A DNA stretch of 64,000 nucleotides from Portibacter marinus (GTDB lineage Bacteria; Bacteroidota; Bacteroidia; Chitinophagales; Saprospiraceae), in NCBI RefSeq assembly GCF_021533195.1, contig NZ_JAJNKB010000001.1, positions 124,001 through 188,000 of the forward strand, given 5' to 3'. Below, in pieces: positions 27,700 through 37,297 of the stretch. Position 1 is the stretch's first letter, and each line of letters opens with the position of its first letter. The position numbers and the translations under genes are program-made. Under the pieces are notes generated by a model, which made no database searches, was not told where the DNA came from, and was given only the letters and a program-made list of their open reading frames with translations.

Positions 27700-28311
27700 A
27701 TGAAATTTATATTGCCACTATTTCTGTTCGCCTCAATACTGGTCTCGTGCGGAAATTCAGAAACTCCAAAAGTTAATGGAAGTGAAGTCTCTGAAGAAGA
27801 GAACAGCGAAAATAGAACTCTTCCTAAAAATGATGATCGCGTTTCAGGCTTTTTCAAGGTAACTGTAGATGGTAAAGATTACAATTCTGAGCAACTTCAG
27901 GATAATTACTGTGATATGTCCTTCAATTTTGCTGGTGAAAAGTCTTTCGTCGCAATTAGGTTCAAGGATGTAAAAAGCAAGGATGCTTTAATATTTAACA
28001 TCTATGGACCAGAGGACTTTATCGCTGACCCGGCAGGAACGCTAAATGCATTTATGTTTACGCCGGGAGCAAAGCAAAAAATTAATGTTCAGTTTCTGCC
28101 GGGAGATAGCATGGGTAGTATGTCCAGCATAACTATGATCGAAGGAGAAGTCAACATATCTCAATTTAGCGAAGGTCAGATTAAAGCAACCTTCAACGGT
28201 AAGGGCGCGAAGCCCACTGATGTGGTGACTAAAAAGAACTTGGTGCCCATCGAAGGTGAAATTGAATTAAAAACCACGAACATTACAAAGATTGGCAATA
28301 AGGGTGATTAG
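27700..28311 (+). CDS. Lipoprotein of unknown function
   Basis: Predicted lipoprotein of about 203 residues. I chose the ATG at 27700 because it gives a compact lipoprotein signal (MKFILPLFLFASILVSC). An ATG at 27679 in the same frame would add seven residues, and neither has a clear ribosome-binding site. After the Cys comes an acidic linker (EVSEEENSEN), then a beta-rich domain beginning FFKVTVDGKDYNSEQL, a pattern seen in many short Bacteroidota lipoproteins that carry a DUF-type immunoglobulin-like fold. No partner is evident. The following gene also encodes a small lipoprotein. Confidence 0.7.
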   Translation: MKFILPLFLFASILVSCGNSETPKVNGSEVSEEENSENRTLPKNDDRVSGFFKVTVDGKDYNSEQLQDNYCDMSFNFAGEKSFVAIRFKDVKSKDALIFNIYGPEDFIADPAGTLNAFMFTPGAKQKINVQFLPGDSMGSMSSITMIEGEVNISQFSEGQIKATFNGKGAKPTDVVTKKNLVPIEGEIELKTTNITKIGNKGD

Positions 28312-28409
28312 AGAATTATTTAGTTCTGTAAGACATTTGCTCATCTAAAGCAACATCTTTATTCCTACGTCGATATAGGGTTATTCATAGTTTTGATGTC
28401 AATGATATT

Positions 28410-28871
28410 ATGAAGTATCTCATTTTATTTGGCATCGGTCTATTATTTTCATGCAGTCAAAAAAGAGGTTGCACCAATGAATTTGGCAGCAATTTCGATC
28501 GAGATGCGATGGTAGATTGTTGTTGTGAATTTGACGTAGAAAAGATCATAAGCGACTTGTTGGGCCAGCATGAAATGACGGAGACCTGCTCAAGTCAGCC
28601 TAATCAATACACCATTACAATCGAAAGAAATCAAGACAGCAATGAGGGCATCATTATTTCCAACTTTAACGATCAAAATACATCCATAGAGGCCAATTGG
28701 AACTCTGATGAATTTAAGTTATCAAAAGATTTCTTCTCAAGTGATTGCAATGTAGAAGTGACAGGATCTATGCATCTCAACAATGGCAAAGTGCACTTTA
28801 TCTACGCTGCTATTCCTCCACAGCTCTGTCCTGACTATGCACCGCGAACCTGCGAATCAAGAGCTTTATAA
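28410..28871 (+). CDS. Small Cys-rich lipoprotein of unknown function
   Basis: Protein of 153 residues with the lipoprotein signal MKYLILFGIGLLFSC (Cys15). The mature part is unusually rich in cysteine: RGCTNEFG, VDCCCEFD, TCSSQPN, SDCNVEV, LCPDYAPRTC. This suggests disulfide bonds or metal binding in the periplasm. The rest looks beta-rich (YTITIERNQD, GKVHFIYAAI). It converges with the acyl-CoA synthetase gene with a 2-base gap. I recognise no family. Confidence 0.65.
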   Translation: MKYLILFGIGLLFSCSQKRGCTNEFGSNFDRDAMVDCCCEFDVEKIISDLLGQHEMTETCSSQPNQYTITIERNQDSNEGIIISNFNDQNTSIEANWNSDEFKLSKDFFSSDCNVEVTGSMHLNNGKVHFIYAAIPPQLCPDYAPRTCESRAL

Positions 28872-28873
28872 TC

Positions 28874-30547
28874 TTATTGCTCCCAAATTACCTTCTCTTT
28901 GGATTCTGCCCAGTCATCATACTTTTCATTGTATTGATCATGAATGAATCCACGTCTCACTTTTAAAGTCGGAGTGATCAGCTTATTATCGATGGTCCAG
29001 TCGTCCTTCGTAATGACATAGCTGGAAACTTTTTCATAAGCTCCAAGGTTTTTATTCACCTCTTCCAGATGATTTGTCAAACTTTCCTCCACACTTTCCT
29101 TTGAAGCAGTTTTTCCACTTTCAGACAGATTAATGAGTGCCAATGGCTGAGGTAGACCAAGTCCTACCAGACAAATTTGCTCAATATTTTCATTACTGAT
29201 TAATTTATCTTCGATAGGGACTGGCAAGATGTACTTTCCTTTTGCCGATTTGAAGGTATCTGAAGTCCTTCCTACAATTCTCAACCAACCATTGGAATCC
29301 ATCACTCCTTTGTCACCTGTATGCATCCATCCGTCTTGCAATACCTCCCTGGTTTTTTCTTCCTCCTTGTAGTAGCCCGACATGTTCCAGGGTGCTTTAG
29401 AAAGAATCTCTCCAGTTTCAGTATCTAATTTTACTTCTGTGATCGAAATGGCTTTTCCGACGGTTCCTTCTTTATCCTCATTCTTAGGAGTCATGGTAAT
29501 TCCTCCACAAGTTTCAGTCATTCCATAGATCTCCCTGAGTTTAATGCCTAGCCGATTATACCAGCGCTTCAATGCAACCGGCGTTGGAGCAGCAGCAGTC
29601 AGAAATATCTGAGTGTCACCTAAACCCAGCCCTTTTTTGATTTTATTTTTTACAATTCCTGAGATAATTGGAATCTTGAGTAATCGATCCATCTTCTTCG
29701 GCTCCATTTTAGCAAAAACCCCTTGCTGAAATTTAGTCCAGATTCTGGGTACTGCAAAAAAGAGAGTAGGATTGGTGCTCTTCAAATTATCCACAAAAGT
29801 ATCTAATGACTCTGCAAACGATATAGATCCACCGGCAGTGATACCTCCGACTTCTACCAATACACGTTCAGCAATGTGATTTAATGGAAGAAATGAAAAG
29901 AATCTCGGATTAGTCATCTCGTATAATCCCATATTGGCCTCTTCCATTTCTCTATCAATCAGTATACTCAAGTGTTCGTGGGTCAACATCACTCCCTTAG
30001 GTGTACCTGTTGTTCCTGAAGTAAATAAGATGGTCCACAAATCCTTAATAGGTGGAAGTGGGTCACCTTCCATAGGTTGTGCATTGGCAAGCAAGTCATC
30101 CCAATCTTCTCCTCGGTCAATAGTGGCGTTACCTTGATAGTGTGGAAATTTGATGATAGGCATATCTGCGGGAACTCCTTTCGACAAATGATCCCATTCA
30201 TCTAATTTTCCCACCAATAGCAATTTAGCATCACTTTTTTCGAGCACAACATTCAATTGATCATTACTCAGATTTGCATATAGGGGTACACTTACAAATT
30301 CACCCATCATCAAAGCAAGGTCCGCTATAATCCAATGACAACAATTCTTTGAAATTAATGCAATATGGTCCCCCTTTTTATACCCTTTGCCTTTCAGTAC
30401 GTTGACAAACTTACGAGCAGCCTGACCGGCTTCTGCCCAAGTATATTCCTTATAAACGCCTCCATCCGGCTGTCTCAGAAATACATCATTAGCTTTGGCT
30501 TTTTCATTTTTGTAGAATTCATGGAGTATAGGCTTAAGTTCAGACAT
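28874..30547 (-). CDS. Long-chain acyl-CoA synthetase (AMP-binding)
   Basis: Adenylate-forming enzyme that activates fatty acids to acyl-CoA. The 557 residues show the P-loop LFTSGTTGTPKGVMLTH (about 172-188), the YGMTET motif near residue 345, GWMHTGDKG near 410, and GRTSDTFKSAKGKYILP near 428. These are typical of FadD/FAA-type long-chain ligases. It is cytoplasmic, with a hydrophobic stretch for membrane contact. There are no beta-oxidation genes next to it, although an enoyl-CoA hydratase is 8 kb away. A composite palindrome at 30562-30593 lies just upstream and could be an operator. Confidence 0.93.
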   Translation of the reverse strand: MSELKPILHEFYKNEKAKANDVFLRQPDGGVYKEYTWAEAGQAARKFVNVLKGKGYKKGDHIALISKNCCHWIIADLALMMGEFVSVPLYANLSNDQLNVVLEKSDAKLLLVGKLDEWDHLSKGVPADMPIIKFPHYQGNATIDRGEDWDDLLANAQPMEGDPLPPIKDLWTILFTSGTTGTPKGVMLTHEHLSILIDREMEEANMGLYEMTNPRFFSFLPLNHIAERVLVEVGGITAGGSISFAESLDTFVDNLKSTNPTLFFAVPRIWTKFQQGVFAKMEPKKMDRLLKIPIISGIVKNKIKKGLGLGDTQIFLTAAAPTPVALKRWYNRLGIKLREIYGMTETCGGITMTPKNEDKEGTVGKAISITEVKLDTETGEILSKAPWNMSGYYKEEEKTREVLQDGWMHTGDKGVMDSNGWLRIVGRTSDTFKSAKGKYILPVPIEDKLISNENIEQICLVGLGLPQPLALINLSESGKTASKESVEESLTNHLEEVNKNLGAYEKVSSYVITKDDWTIDNKLITPTLKVRRGFIHDQYNEKYDDWAESKEKVIWEQ

Positions 30548-30561
30548 CTCTCTAATATTTT

Positions 30562-30593
30562 ATGTTGCAATATATTAATTACAACATATATTG
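30562..30593. promoter_or_regulatory. Composite palindrome upstream of the acyl-CoA synthetase
   Basis: Two overlapping perfect inverted repeats: ATGTTG (30562-30567) with CAACAT (30582-30587), and CAATATAT (30568-30575) with ATATATTG (30586-30593). They lie 15-46 bases before the start codon on the minus strand. Position and symmetry fit an operator, but no regulator gene is adjacent. Confidence 0.35.
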
Positions 30594-30695
30594 AGTCATG
30601 AATTCAGGAAATTCACAAATAAATCCTAGTTGAAAGCACACCTATGCCAATAAGGCCTTGTAATCCTTCATCCCATTCTACCTCTTCAGAAGAAT

Positions 30696-31493
30696 TTACT
30701 CCTCGATAATGATGCGCTTTTGGTCACCATTATAGACTGCGAAGTAACCTAAAGCACCATTCGTGAAATTAGAATTCGGATTCGCTGGTGCAGCACTTGG
30801 TTGCCCATTCCCTATAATGGTATTTAATGTCAGAAGGTAATCGTATGCTTTAGGGTCAATGGCCAAAAACTGAACATCGACAGTATCACCAGGATCGAAT
30901 AATCTGACAAACAAGGGGATCTCCGTTTCATTACCATTGACAAACCCATCATCAAAAATGAAAACATCCTCGCGACTTCTGCGCAAGGTGTCATTCAAAG
31001 CATAGATCACCCTATAATAATTCTCCTGGTCAGGGTTATCGTTCCAGTGAAGAAATAAAACCTTTCCTCCATCACCCATAAATGGTCCCATCGGGTCTCT
31101 CTGTTCAATGGAATCCAAGGTCACATTTGGAGGCATATCCGCTGTCGAAGAATAATTCACACCATCTACATCAATGCTTAATGTATATTGCTTGTCGTCC
31201 TTTGCAAGGTAATCTTCGATTCTGTAAAGTCCATCCTCTGCATACGGTACTTCCACGGTTTCTCCACCCACCTCTGTTAATGTAACAAACGCATTGTCTA
31301 CAATTTCTTGCTCCTCTTCTTCAAAAAACGAACTGGTATAACTCAATTTCACTTCGAAGTCCCTTTCACCTTGATAGAGTTCAGCCTCTACTACTATGTT
31401 AGGATTTGCATCGTTTAGGTCAATATCAATCACTTTTTCACAAGAAATCGCTAACCAGCCTATCATCATTATATAAAACCAAAGTCTCATCAT
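30696..31493 (-). CDS. DUF4249 lipoprotein, partner of the TonB receptor
   Basis: Outer-membrane lipoprotein of 265 residues with lipobox AISC (Cys18). The motif CEKVIDIDLNDANPNIVVEA right after the Cys is typical of DUF4249, as are the beta-rich middle (VEVPYAEDGLYRIEDYLAKDD) and the closing GALGYFAVYNGDQKRI. DUF4249 genes usually follow a TonB receptor gene of the same family, as here (1-base gap, same strand). The pair is thought to act in uptake of a specific ligand, but the substrate is unknown. This copy keeps a full length and shows no damage. Confidence 0.88.
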   Translation of the reverse strand: MMRLWFYIMMIGWLAISCEKVIDIDLNDANPNIVVEAELYQGERDFEVKLSYTSSFFEEEEQEIVDNAFVTLTEVGGETVEVPYAEDGLYRIEDYLAKDDKQYTLSIDVDGVNYSSTADMPPNVTLDSIEQRDPMGPFMGDGGKVLFLHWNDNPDQENYYRVIYALNDTLRRSREDVFIFDDGFVNGNETEIPLFVRLFDPGDTVDVQFLAIDPKAYDYLLTLNTIIGNGQPSAAPANPNSNFTNGALGYFAVYNGDQKRIIIEE

Positions 31494-31494
31494 T

Positions 31495-33816
31495 CTAAAA
31501 TTTAAAGTTGTAGGTCAATGAAGGCACCCATCTGAACAAGGCAATTTGAAATGCCTCATTTTCATTAGGATTCTCTTCACTTTGCCTAAAATCAATGGTG
31601 AATGGATTCTGTCTGCCGTATACATTATAAACCGACAAATTCCAACTCGATTCAAATCGATCACTTTTACTACTAATGTAGGTCACCCCAAGGTCCATTC
31701 TGTTGTAACTAGGGAATCTATAACCATTCCTCTCCGTAAAATAAGGAACTGAAATACCCTCTAATTCATAGCGACCGGACGGAAAGGTTGCCGCGTCCCC
31801 TGTATAAAAAACAAAGGTTCCGGAAACATTCCACCTAGGGGTAATATTATAAATGCCCACAACTGCCAGATCATGAATTCTGTCTTGTCTGGCCGGAAAA
31901 TAGTCCCCATTATTAATCTCTGCAAAACGTCTGAAAGTTCTACCGATTGCATAACTGATCCAACCGGTGAAGTCGCCTTTTCGCTTTCTCAGAAATATTT
32001 CTGCTCCATAAGCATAACCATCACCAAAGACCAATTCACTTTCTACATCAGGGTTCAGCACCAGATCCGCGCCATTCTTATAGTCAATCTGGTTTTCCAG
32101 CGTTTTATAATAGGTCTCCAATGAAAATTCATAGGCATTGTCAAATAGATTTCTGAAATACCCTAAAGCGATTTGATCACTGATCTGTGGTTTCACATTC
32201 ACACTGGATGGCACCCAAACATCTGTTGGTGTTGTAGTCGTTGAATTGCTTAACAGATGTACAAATTGATAATTCCGGGTGTATGATAATTTCAATGAAC
32301 TTTTCTCGTCCAAACCAAACTTTGCAGCAACTCTGGGCTCCAATCCTCCATAATACTTGATACTATTCCACTCCTTAAAGGTCTCCTCACTGGTGATTTC
32401 CCCATCAGGATTATATGTTTTTACCGTTCCGGGACCAATCTGATTAAACATGGCATATCTCAATCCATAATTCAGACTCAACCAGGAATTAATCTTTTGC
32501 TCATTCTGAATGTACAAAGCACCTTCCAGCGCATAGTTTTCAGGAATGGTGTCTGAATTAAAAATGCTGTTTTCATCTGTAGAAATGGATCCAGGCAAAA
32601 AGGTATGATAAATGCCATTGAAACCAAACTTCACCGTATTATTAGGGCTAGGAAACCATGAAAAATCCTGTTTAATATTCCAGTCCTTAATCCCTGAACT
32701 AACAGCAAAATTTGCATTCTCAGCAAAAGTTACCTTAAACTTGTAATCATAGTCACTGAAAATAACCGAAGTGTTCGAAAAAAATTTGTCACTAAACAAG
32801 TGATTCCATCTCAAAGTACCTGTGGTATTTCCCCAGTCAAAACCAAATTGATTATTATTGAAGCCAAATATGTCTCTGCCGAAATATCCTGACAGGTAGA
32901 CCCGGTCTTTTTTTCCAATTCTATAATTGGCTTTCGCATTAAGATCATAAAAGTACAGTGTAGAATTCTTCAATTGTTCATTGGTGGCAAAATTGAGAAA
33001 TACATCCGCATAAGTCCGGCGGCCAGATATCATGAAAGATCCTTTATCCTTCACAATAGGTGCTTCGACAGTCAAGCGCGAAGAAATCAAACCTATTCCT
33101 CCAGAAACACCTAGCCGTTTGCTATTCCCATCTTTCATCTTGATATCCATAACAGAAGACGCCCTTCCTCCATACTCTGCGGGAATCCCACCTTTGTACA
33201 AGGTTACATCCTTGATGGCATCAGAATTGAAAACGGAGAAGAAGCCTAGTAAGTGTGAGGCATTGTAGACAGGAGCTTCATCCAGCAATATTAGGTTCTG
33301 GTCTATACCACCACCTCGTACATAAAATCCACTGTTCCCTTCTCCTGCTGACTTGACGCCGGGAGTAAGTTGCAATGTCTTGATAATATCTTTCTCACCA
33401 AAGATAACAGGAACGGTTTCGATGTCTCTGGGATCAATTTTAGTAACACTCATTTTGGTTTCTGAAACATTGGCATCCTCGCGTTCCGCTGTAACCACTA
33501 CCTCTTCCATTTCTATCGATCCCTGGCCCAGCTCCACATTAATTTCCAGAGGCTTGTCCAGATTTATTTTTCTAATCTCATTCTCCAGCCCAATAAATTC
33601 GTACACTAAAGTATATTCTCCTTTTTCTAGTGTCAGGGAATAGAAACCATAAGCATTAGCAGAAGTACCTGTCCCAGGCAGTTCCTGTACGGAAACAGTG
33701 GCACCTATTAAGTCTTCACCAGATTCTGCATCTCGAATATTACCACTAATCGTGAAACTTTGTGAAAATCCAAGTTGAAAAACGAAAAGTAGGGTTAGTA
33801 ATAAAGTTATTCTCAT
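31495..33816 (-). CDS. TonB-dependent receptor, DUF4249-associated
   Basis: Outer-membrane receptor of 773 residues. A signal peptide (LFVFQLGFSQ) is followed by a carboxypeptidase-regulatory-like domain (about 22-105, SGNIRDAESGEDLIGATVSV), a plug (about 120-235, FYVRGGGIDQNLILLDEAPVYN) and a barrel ending in Phe (PSLTYNFKF). It is not of the SusC type. Its gene is followed directly by the DUF4249 lipoprotein gene. Both TonB receptors in this window share the CarbopepD-plug-barrel layout but come with different lipoprotein partners, so they probably serve different ligands. Confidence 0.93.
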   Translation of the reverse strand: MRITLLLTLLFVFQLGFSQSFTISGNIRDAESGEDLIGATVSVQELPGTGTSANAYGFYSLTLEKGEYTLVYEFIGLENEIRKINLDKPLEINVELGQGSIEMEEVVVTAEREDANVSETKMSVTKIDPRDIETVPVIFGEKDIIKTLQLTPGVKSAGEGNSGFYVRGGGIDQNLILLDEAPVYNASHLLGFFSVFNSDAIKDVTLYKGGIPAEYGGRASSVMDIKMKDGNSKRLGVSGGIGLISSRLTVEAPIVKDKGSFMISGRRTYADVFLNFATNEQLKNSTLYFYDLNAKANYRIGKKDRVYLSGYFGRDIFGFNNNQFGFDWGNTTGTLRWNHLFSDKFFSNTSVIFSDYDYKFKVTFAENANFAVSSGIKDWNIKQDFSWFPSPNNTVKFGFNGIYHTFLPGSISTDENSIFNSDTIPENYALEGALYIQNEQKINSWLSLNYGLRYAMFNQIGPGTVKTYNPDGEITSEETFKEWNSIKYYGGLEPRVAAKFGLDEKSSLKLSYTRNYQFVHLLSNSTTTTPTDVWVPSSVNVKPQISDQIALGYFRNLFDNAYEFSLETYYKTLENQIDYKNGADLVLNPDVESELVFGDGYAYGAEIFLRKRKGDFTGWISYAIGRTFRRFAEINNGDYFPARQDRIHDLAVVGIYNITPRWNVSGTFVFYTGDAATFPSGRYELEGISVPYFTERNGYRFPSYNRMDLGVTYISSKSDRFESSWNLSVYNVYGRQNPFTIDFRQSEENPNENEAFQIALFRWVPSLTYNFKF

Positions 33817-33932
33817 TAGTATTAATTCTGGAGATGTAACCTTTGTAGAACGAAATATGTTTTCCGATGTAGCACATTTATGCGCATATTTGCCTGGGGG
33901 GTAAATTTACAAGACCAAGCCTTCTCAATCTT

Positions 33933-34697
33933 CTACGAAAATGTTTTTCTTATAAAGATAAAAAGGGGAATACCCAGAGAAGTTACTATGAAATAAGGTA
34001 TGATCAAAAAGGCCATACCCAAGTTGAGTAGCAAGGCCATGACCAGGAGCTGAAACCCTAATCCGAAAATAGAAACACCAGTCATGAACCAAGTTGGCGA
34101 TAAAGGATCTTGTGAAGCAGAAGGGTCTAAATGATAGATCACTTTATCAAAAAAGATGTACAAGAGGTTATAAATGCGATACAAAAAAGTGACTAGCCTT
34201 TGACTTTCATACGGCATCGCTTTAGGCGCTTCAGTTTCTAAAACCCGACTGGTAAGATCACCTCTAACTCTGTTTCTTAAAATGACATAATAGTAATTGT
34301 AGAGTGTACCTTGAAGCTGCATCATTAATAAAGCGATCATAATATATAAAATATCATAATGTGTTTTATACCCAATGATGAAGAGAAATGAAGCATTTAA
34401 TATGATATCACAAATAGAATCCAAGTACCTTCCTACGAAAGAGGGTTTCTGCTTCACCCGAGATAATTCTCCATCTGCAGCATCCAGAATTGACTTTAAT
34501 ATGATCAAAATTCCAGCTAGAAGGGGCATGTCATAGAAGATCGCTAAAGAAGCTCCAATTCCCACAAACAGAAAGGAGAGTGTGATGTGAACCGGAGTTA
34601 TATATGTATCTTTGACTTGATGCGCGATCCATGCCGCAGGTTTGCGGCCATAGTCAGATAGGTCTATAAATCTGTGTTTTTCAGGTAGTTTCGACAT
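33933..34697 (-). CDS. CDP-alcohol phosphatidyltransferase
   Basis: Integral membrane enzyme of 254 residues that joins a CDP-linked lipid to an alcohol, or uses a related pair. The signature D-x2-D-G-x2-[A/S]-R-x8-G-x3-D-x3-D is complete: Asp72, Asp75, Gly76, Arg80, Gly89, Asp93, Asp97, with Ser79 in place of the common Ala. About five to six hydrophobic segments follow the usual pattern. The acceptor alcohol cannot be told. The gene lies 4 bases after the fructose-bisphosphatase gene on the same strand and is probably co-transcribed with it. Confidence 0.9.
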   Translation of the reverse strand: MSKLPEKHRFIDLSDYGRKPAAWIAHQVKDTYITPVHITLSFLFVGIGASLAIFYDMPLLAGILIILKSILDAADGELSRVKQKPSFVGRYLDSICDIILNASFLFIIGYKTHYDILYIMIALLMMQLQGTLYNYYYVILRNRVRGDLTSRVLETEAPKAMPYESQRLVTFLYRIYNLLYIFFDKVIYHLDPSASQDPLSPTWFMTGVSIFGLGFQLLVMALLLNLGMAFLIIPYFIVTSLGIPLFIFIRKTFS

Positions 34698-34701
34698 CCA
34701 G

Positions 34702-35709
34702 CTAATCGTACCTCTGCATAAACTCTTCTGCCTTATCCACCATAGATTTTACACCGCAGAAGAAGGGTACGCGCTGATGTAGTTCAGTAGGTTGGATATC
34801 CAGAATTCTACCAAAACCATCCGAGGCCTTACCACCAGCCTGTTCAGCAATGAACGCCAAAGGATTACATTCATATAAGAGTCTTAATTTACCTTGAGGG
34901 TTAGAGGAAGTGCTTGAATAAAAATAGATGCCTCCCTTTATCATATTGCGATGGAAATCACTGACCATGGAACCAATATACCTGGATGTATAAGGTCTGT
35001 CTTCCTCTTCTTTCTGACAATATTTGATGTAATCTTTCACCCCTTGCGGGAAATGGACATAATGACCTTCATTCACAGAGTAAATAGAACCTTTTTCCGG
35101 GAACATCATATTAGGATGGGAAAGGTAGTAGGTTCCAATGGCGGGATTGAGGGTAAAACCATTGACACCATGCCCGGTAGTATAGACGAAAATAGTGCTG
35201 GTGCCATAAACGATATAACCTGCAGCTACTTGCTTATGCCCCGGCTGCAAAAAGTCTTGCAACTCTACTGGTTTGCCCACCTCTGTAACTCTGCGGTAAA
35301 TAGAGAATATGGTGCCAACTGAAACATTGACATCTATATTAGAAGAACCATCCAGCGGATCGATCAAAACCACGTATTTATTCTCGTTTCGGCCTTGCCG
35401 CCCCTTGATGGATAAAAAATCTTCCTCTTCTTCCGTAGCGATTCCACAAACTATATTCCTGTTAATCAATCCATTGACAAAAACATCATTGGCATAGACA
35501 TCCAGTTTCTGTTGGGCTTCTCCCTGCACATTGGTCTCACCTATTTGACCTACAATGTCAACTAATCCTGCTTTGTTAACCTTGTGGTTGACCATCTTTG
35601 CAGCCAGTCTGATCGAATTAATCAGGCGGGACAGTTCTCCGGATGAATATTTAAATTCATTTTGATTTTCAATGATAAACTCACCCAATGATTGATTAAT
35701 CTGTGGCAT
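34702..35709 (-). CDS. fbp: Class I fructose-1,6-bisphosphatase
   Basis: Gluconeogenic enzyme that hydrolyses fructose-1,6-bisphosphate to fructose-6-phosphate. The 335 residues match the class I family. The metal-binding and catalytic motifs are visible: ATEEEEDF near residue 90, [23 protein letters not shown] (about 114-135; D-P-L-D-G-S-S), and later [19 protein letters not shown] and [22 protein letters not shown]. The gene is transcribed divergently from the leu operon and runs into the CDP-alcohol phosphatidyltransferase gene with a 4-base gap. Confidence 0.95.
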   Translation of the reverse strand: MPQINQSLGEFIIENQNEFKYSSGELSRLINSIRLAAKMVNHKVNKAGLVDIVGQIGETNVQGEAQQKLDVYANDVFVNGLINRNIVCGIATEEEEDFLSIKGRQGRNENKYVVLIDPLDGSSNIDVNVSVGTIFSIYRRVTEVGKPVELQDFLQPGHKQVAAGYIVYGTSTIFVYTTGHGVNGFTLNPAIGTYYLSHPNMMFPEKGSIYSVNEGHYVHFPQGVKDYIKYCQKEEEDRPYTSRYIGSMVSDFHRNMIKGGIYFYSSTSSNPQGKLRLLYECNPLAFIAEQAGGKASDGFGRILDIQPTELHQRVPFFCGVKSMVDKAEEFMQRYD

Positions 35710-35818
35710 TTTGTTTCTGATTTGATAATAAGCGCTAATATCTTAATATTTAGCTACAAAATATCTTATTCGCAATATTCTTAGCCTCACATCTGTCAGT
35801 CATTGTCTTTAAATTTTT

Positions 35819-35826
35819 TAAATTTG
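35819..35826 (+). promoter_or_regulatory. -7 promoter element of the leu operon
   Basis: TAAATTTG, an exact TAnnTTTG match, 22 bases before the leuC start. The leader is too short for a leader peptide or attenuator. Confidence 0.5.
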
Positions 35827-35847
35827 CTGTCTTACAAATCAATAGAG

Positions 35848-37263
35848 ATGGCAAAGACATTATTCGATAAAGTGTGGGATTCGCATGTGGTGCGAAGTTT
35901 GGAGGACGGTCCGGATGTATTATTCATTGATCGCCACATGGTCCATGAAGTGACCAGTCCGGTCGCCTTTCGTGGAATCAAGGCAAGAAGAAGTGGCGTA
36001 ATTTTTCCCGACAGGACATTTGCAACTGCAGATCACAATACACCAACTAAGAATCAGCATTTGCCGGTCGAGGATCCATTATCAGCAAATCAACTGAAAG
36101 CTTTAGAGGCTAATGCCAGGGAATACGGCATCAGTCATTGGGGCCTGGGGCATGAGAAAAACGGTATTGTTCATGTTGTGGGGCCTGAGTACGGCATTAC
36201 ATTACCTGGGGCAACCATTGTATGCGGAGATTCACATACATCAACACATGGAGCATTTGGTGCGATCGCTTTCGGAATCGGTACTTCTGAGGTAGAAATG
36301 GTTCTGGCCACTCAATGCATCATGCAGCCTAAGCCTAAGAAAATGCGGATCAATATTAAAGGCGAACTGACCTTTGGCGTCACTCCTAAAGACGTTGCAT
36401 TGTATATCATTTCTAAGTTGACCACCTCAGGTGCTACTGGTCACTTCGTAGAATACGCAGGGCAGGTTTTTGAGAACATGACGATGGAGGGAAGAATGAC
36501 GGTTTGTAACTTGAGCATCGAAATGGGTGCAAGAGGCGGGATGATTGCACCAGATGAGAAGACTTTTGACTATATACGAGGTCGAGAATTTACGCCCAAG
36601 GGTGCTGACTGGGATAAAGCCATGTTGTATTGGGAAACCTTGAAAACTGACGCAGATGCTGTTTTCGATGAGGAATATAATTTCGAAGCCTCAGATATCG
36701 AGCCTATGATCACGTACGGAACCAATCCTGGAATGGGGATCGGTATTTCAAGGAGCATTCCACATGCTGAGGAGGTTGCCGGTGGAGTATCTACTTACAG
36801 AAAATCTCTGGGATACATGGATTTTAATGAGGGTGAGGCTATGATTGGAAAACCGGTAGATTACGTATTTATAGGGTCTTGTACCAATGGACGAATTGAA
36901 GACTTTCGCGCCTTTGCATCTATCGTGAAGGGCAGAAAAAAAGCAGACAATGTGGTGGCATGGCTGGTACCTGGATCCCATAAAGTGGAGCGTGCCATTA
37001 AAGAAGAAGGGTTATTAGACATCCTAGAAGAAGCCGGTTTCGAATTAAGAGAACCTGGATGTTCAGCTTGTCTGGCCATGAATGATGACAAGGTGCCTGC
37101 AGGAAAATATGCTGTCAGTACCTCTAATCGAAACTTCGAAGGCAGACAAGGACCGGGTTCCAGAACCTTGCTTGCAAGCCCATACTCTGCTGCTGCCGCG
37201 GCAGTAACAGGCAGAGTAACCGATCCGAGAGAATTGTTAAAAGAAGATGCGGTATTGGCCTAG
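35848..37263 (+). CDS. leuC: 3-isopropylmalate dehydratase large subunit
   Basis: Large subunit of the [4Fe-4S] isomerase that converts 2-isopropylmalate to 3-isopropylmalate, or citramalate to 3-methylmalate. From the ATG at 35848 ([15 protein letters not shown]) it has 471 residues, the usual size. The open frame extends upstream to 35803 from a non-ATG codon, but those 15 residues do not match the family. Cluster ligands are visible: the CTNGRIEDF Cys near residue 345 and the C-x2-C pair in [11 protein letters not shown]. It is first in a six-gene operon. Confidence 0.96.
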   Translation: MAKTLFDKVWDSHVVRSLEDGPDVLFIDRHMVHEVTSPVAFRGIKARRSGVIFPDRTFATADHNTPTKNQHLPVEDPLSANQLKALEANAREYGISHWGLGHEKNGIVHVVGPEYGITLPGATIVCGDSHTSTHGAFGAIAFGIGTSEVEMVLATQCIMQPKPKKMRINIKGELTFGVTPKDVALYIISKLTTSGATGHFVEYAGQVFENMTMEGRMTVCNLSIEMGARGGMIAPDEKTFDYIRGREFTPKGADWDKAMLYWETLKTDADAVFDEEYNFEASDIEPMITYGTNPGMGIGISRSIPHAEEVAGGVSTYRKSLGYMDFNEGEAMIGKPVDYVFIGSCTNGRIEDFRAFASIVKGRKKADNVVAWLVPGSHKVERAIKEEGLLDILEEAGFELREPGCSACLAMNDDKVPAGKYAVSTSNRNFEGRQGPGSRTLLASPYSAAAAAVTGRVTDPRELLKEDAVLA

Positions 37264-37297
37264 TGGCTCAAACCGTTTAAACCACAAAAGAATAAAT

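Noticed and set aside
37247-37297. leuD starting at 37247 inside leuC.
   Set aside because: The extra residues do not match LeuD, while the ATG at 37298 gives the standard N-terminus.
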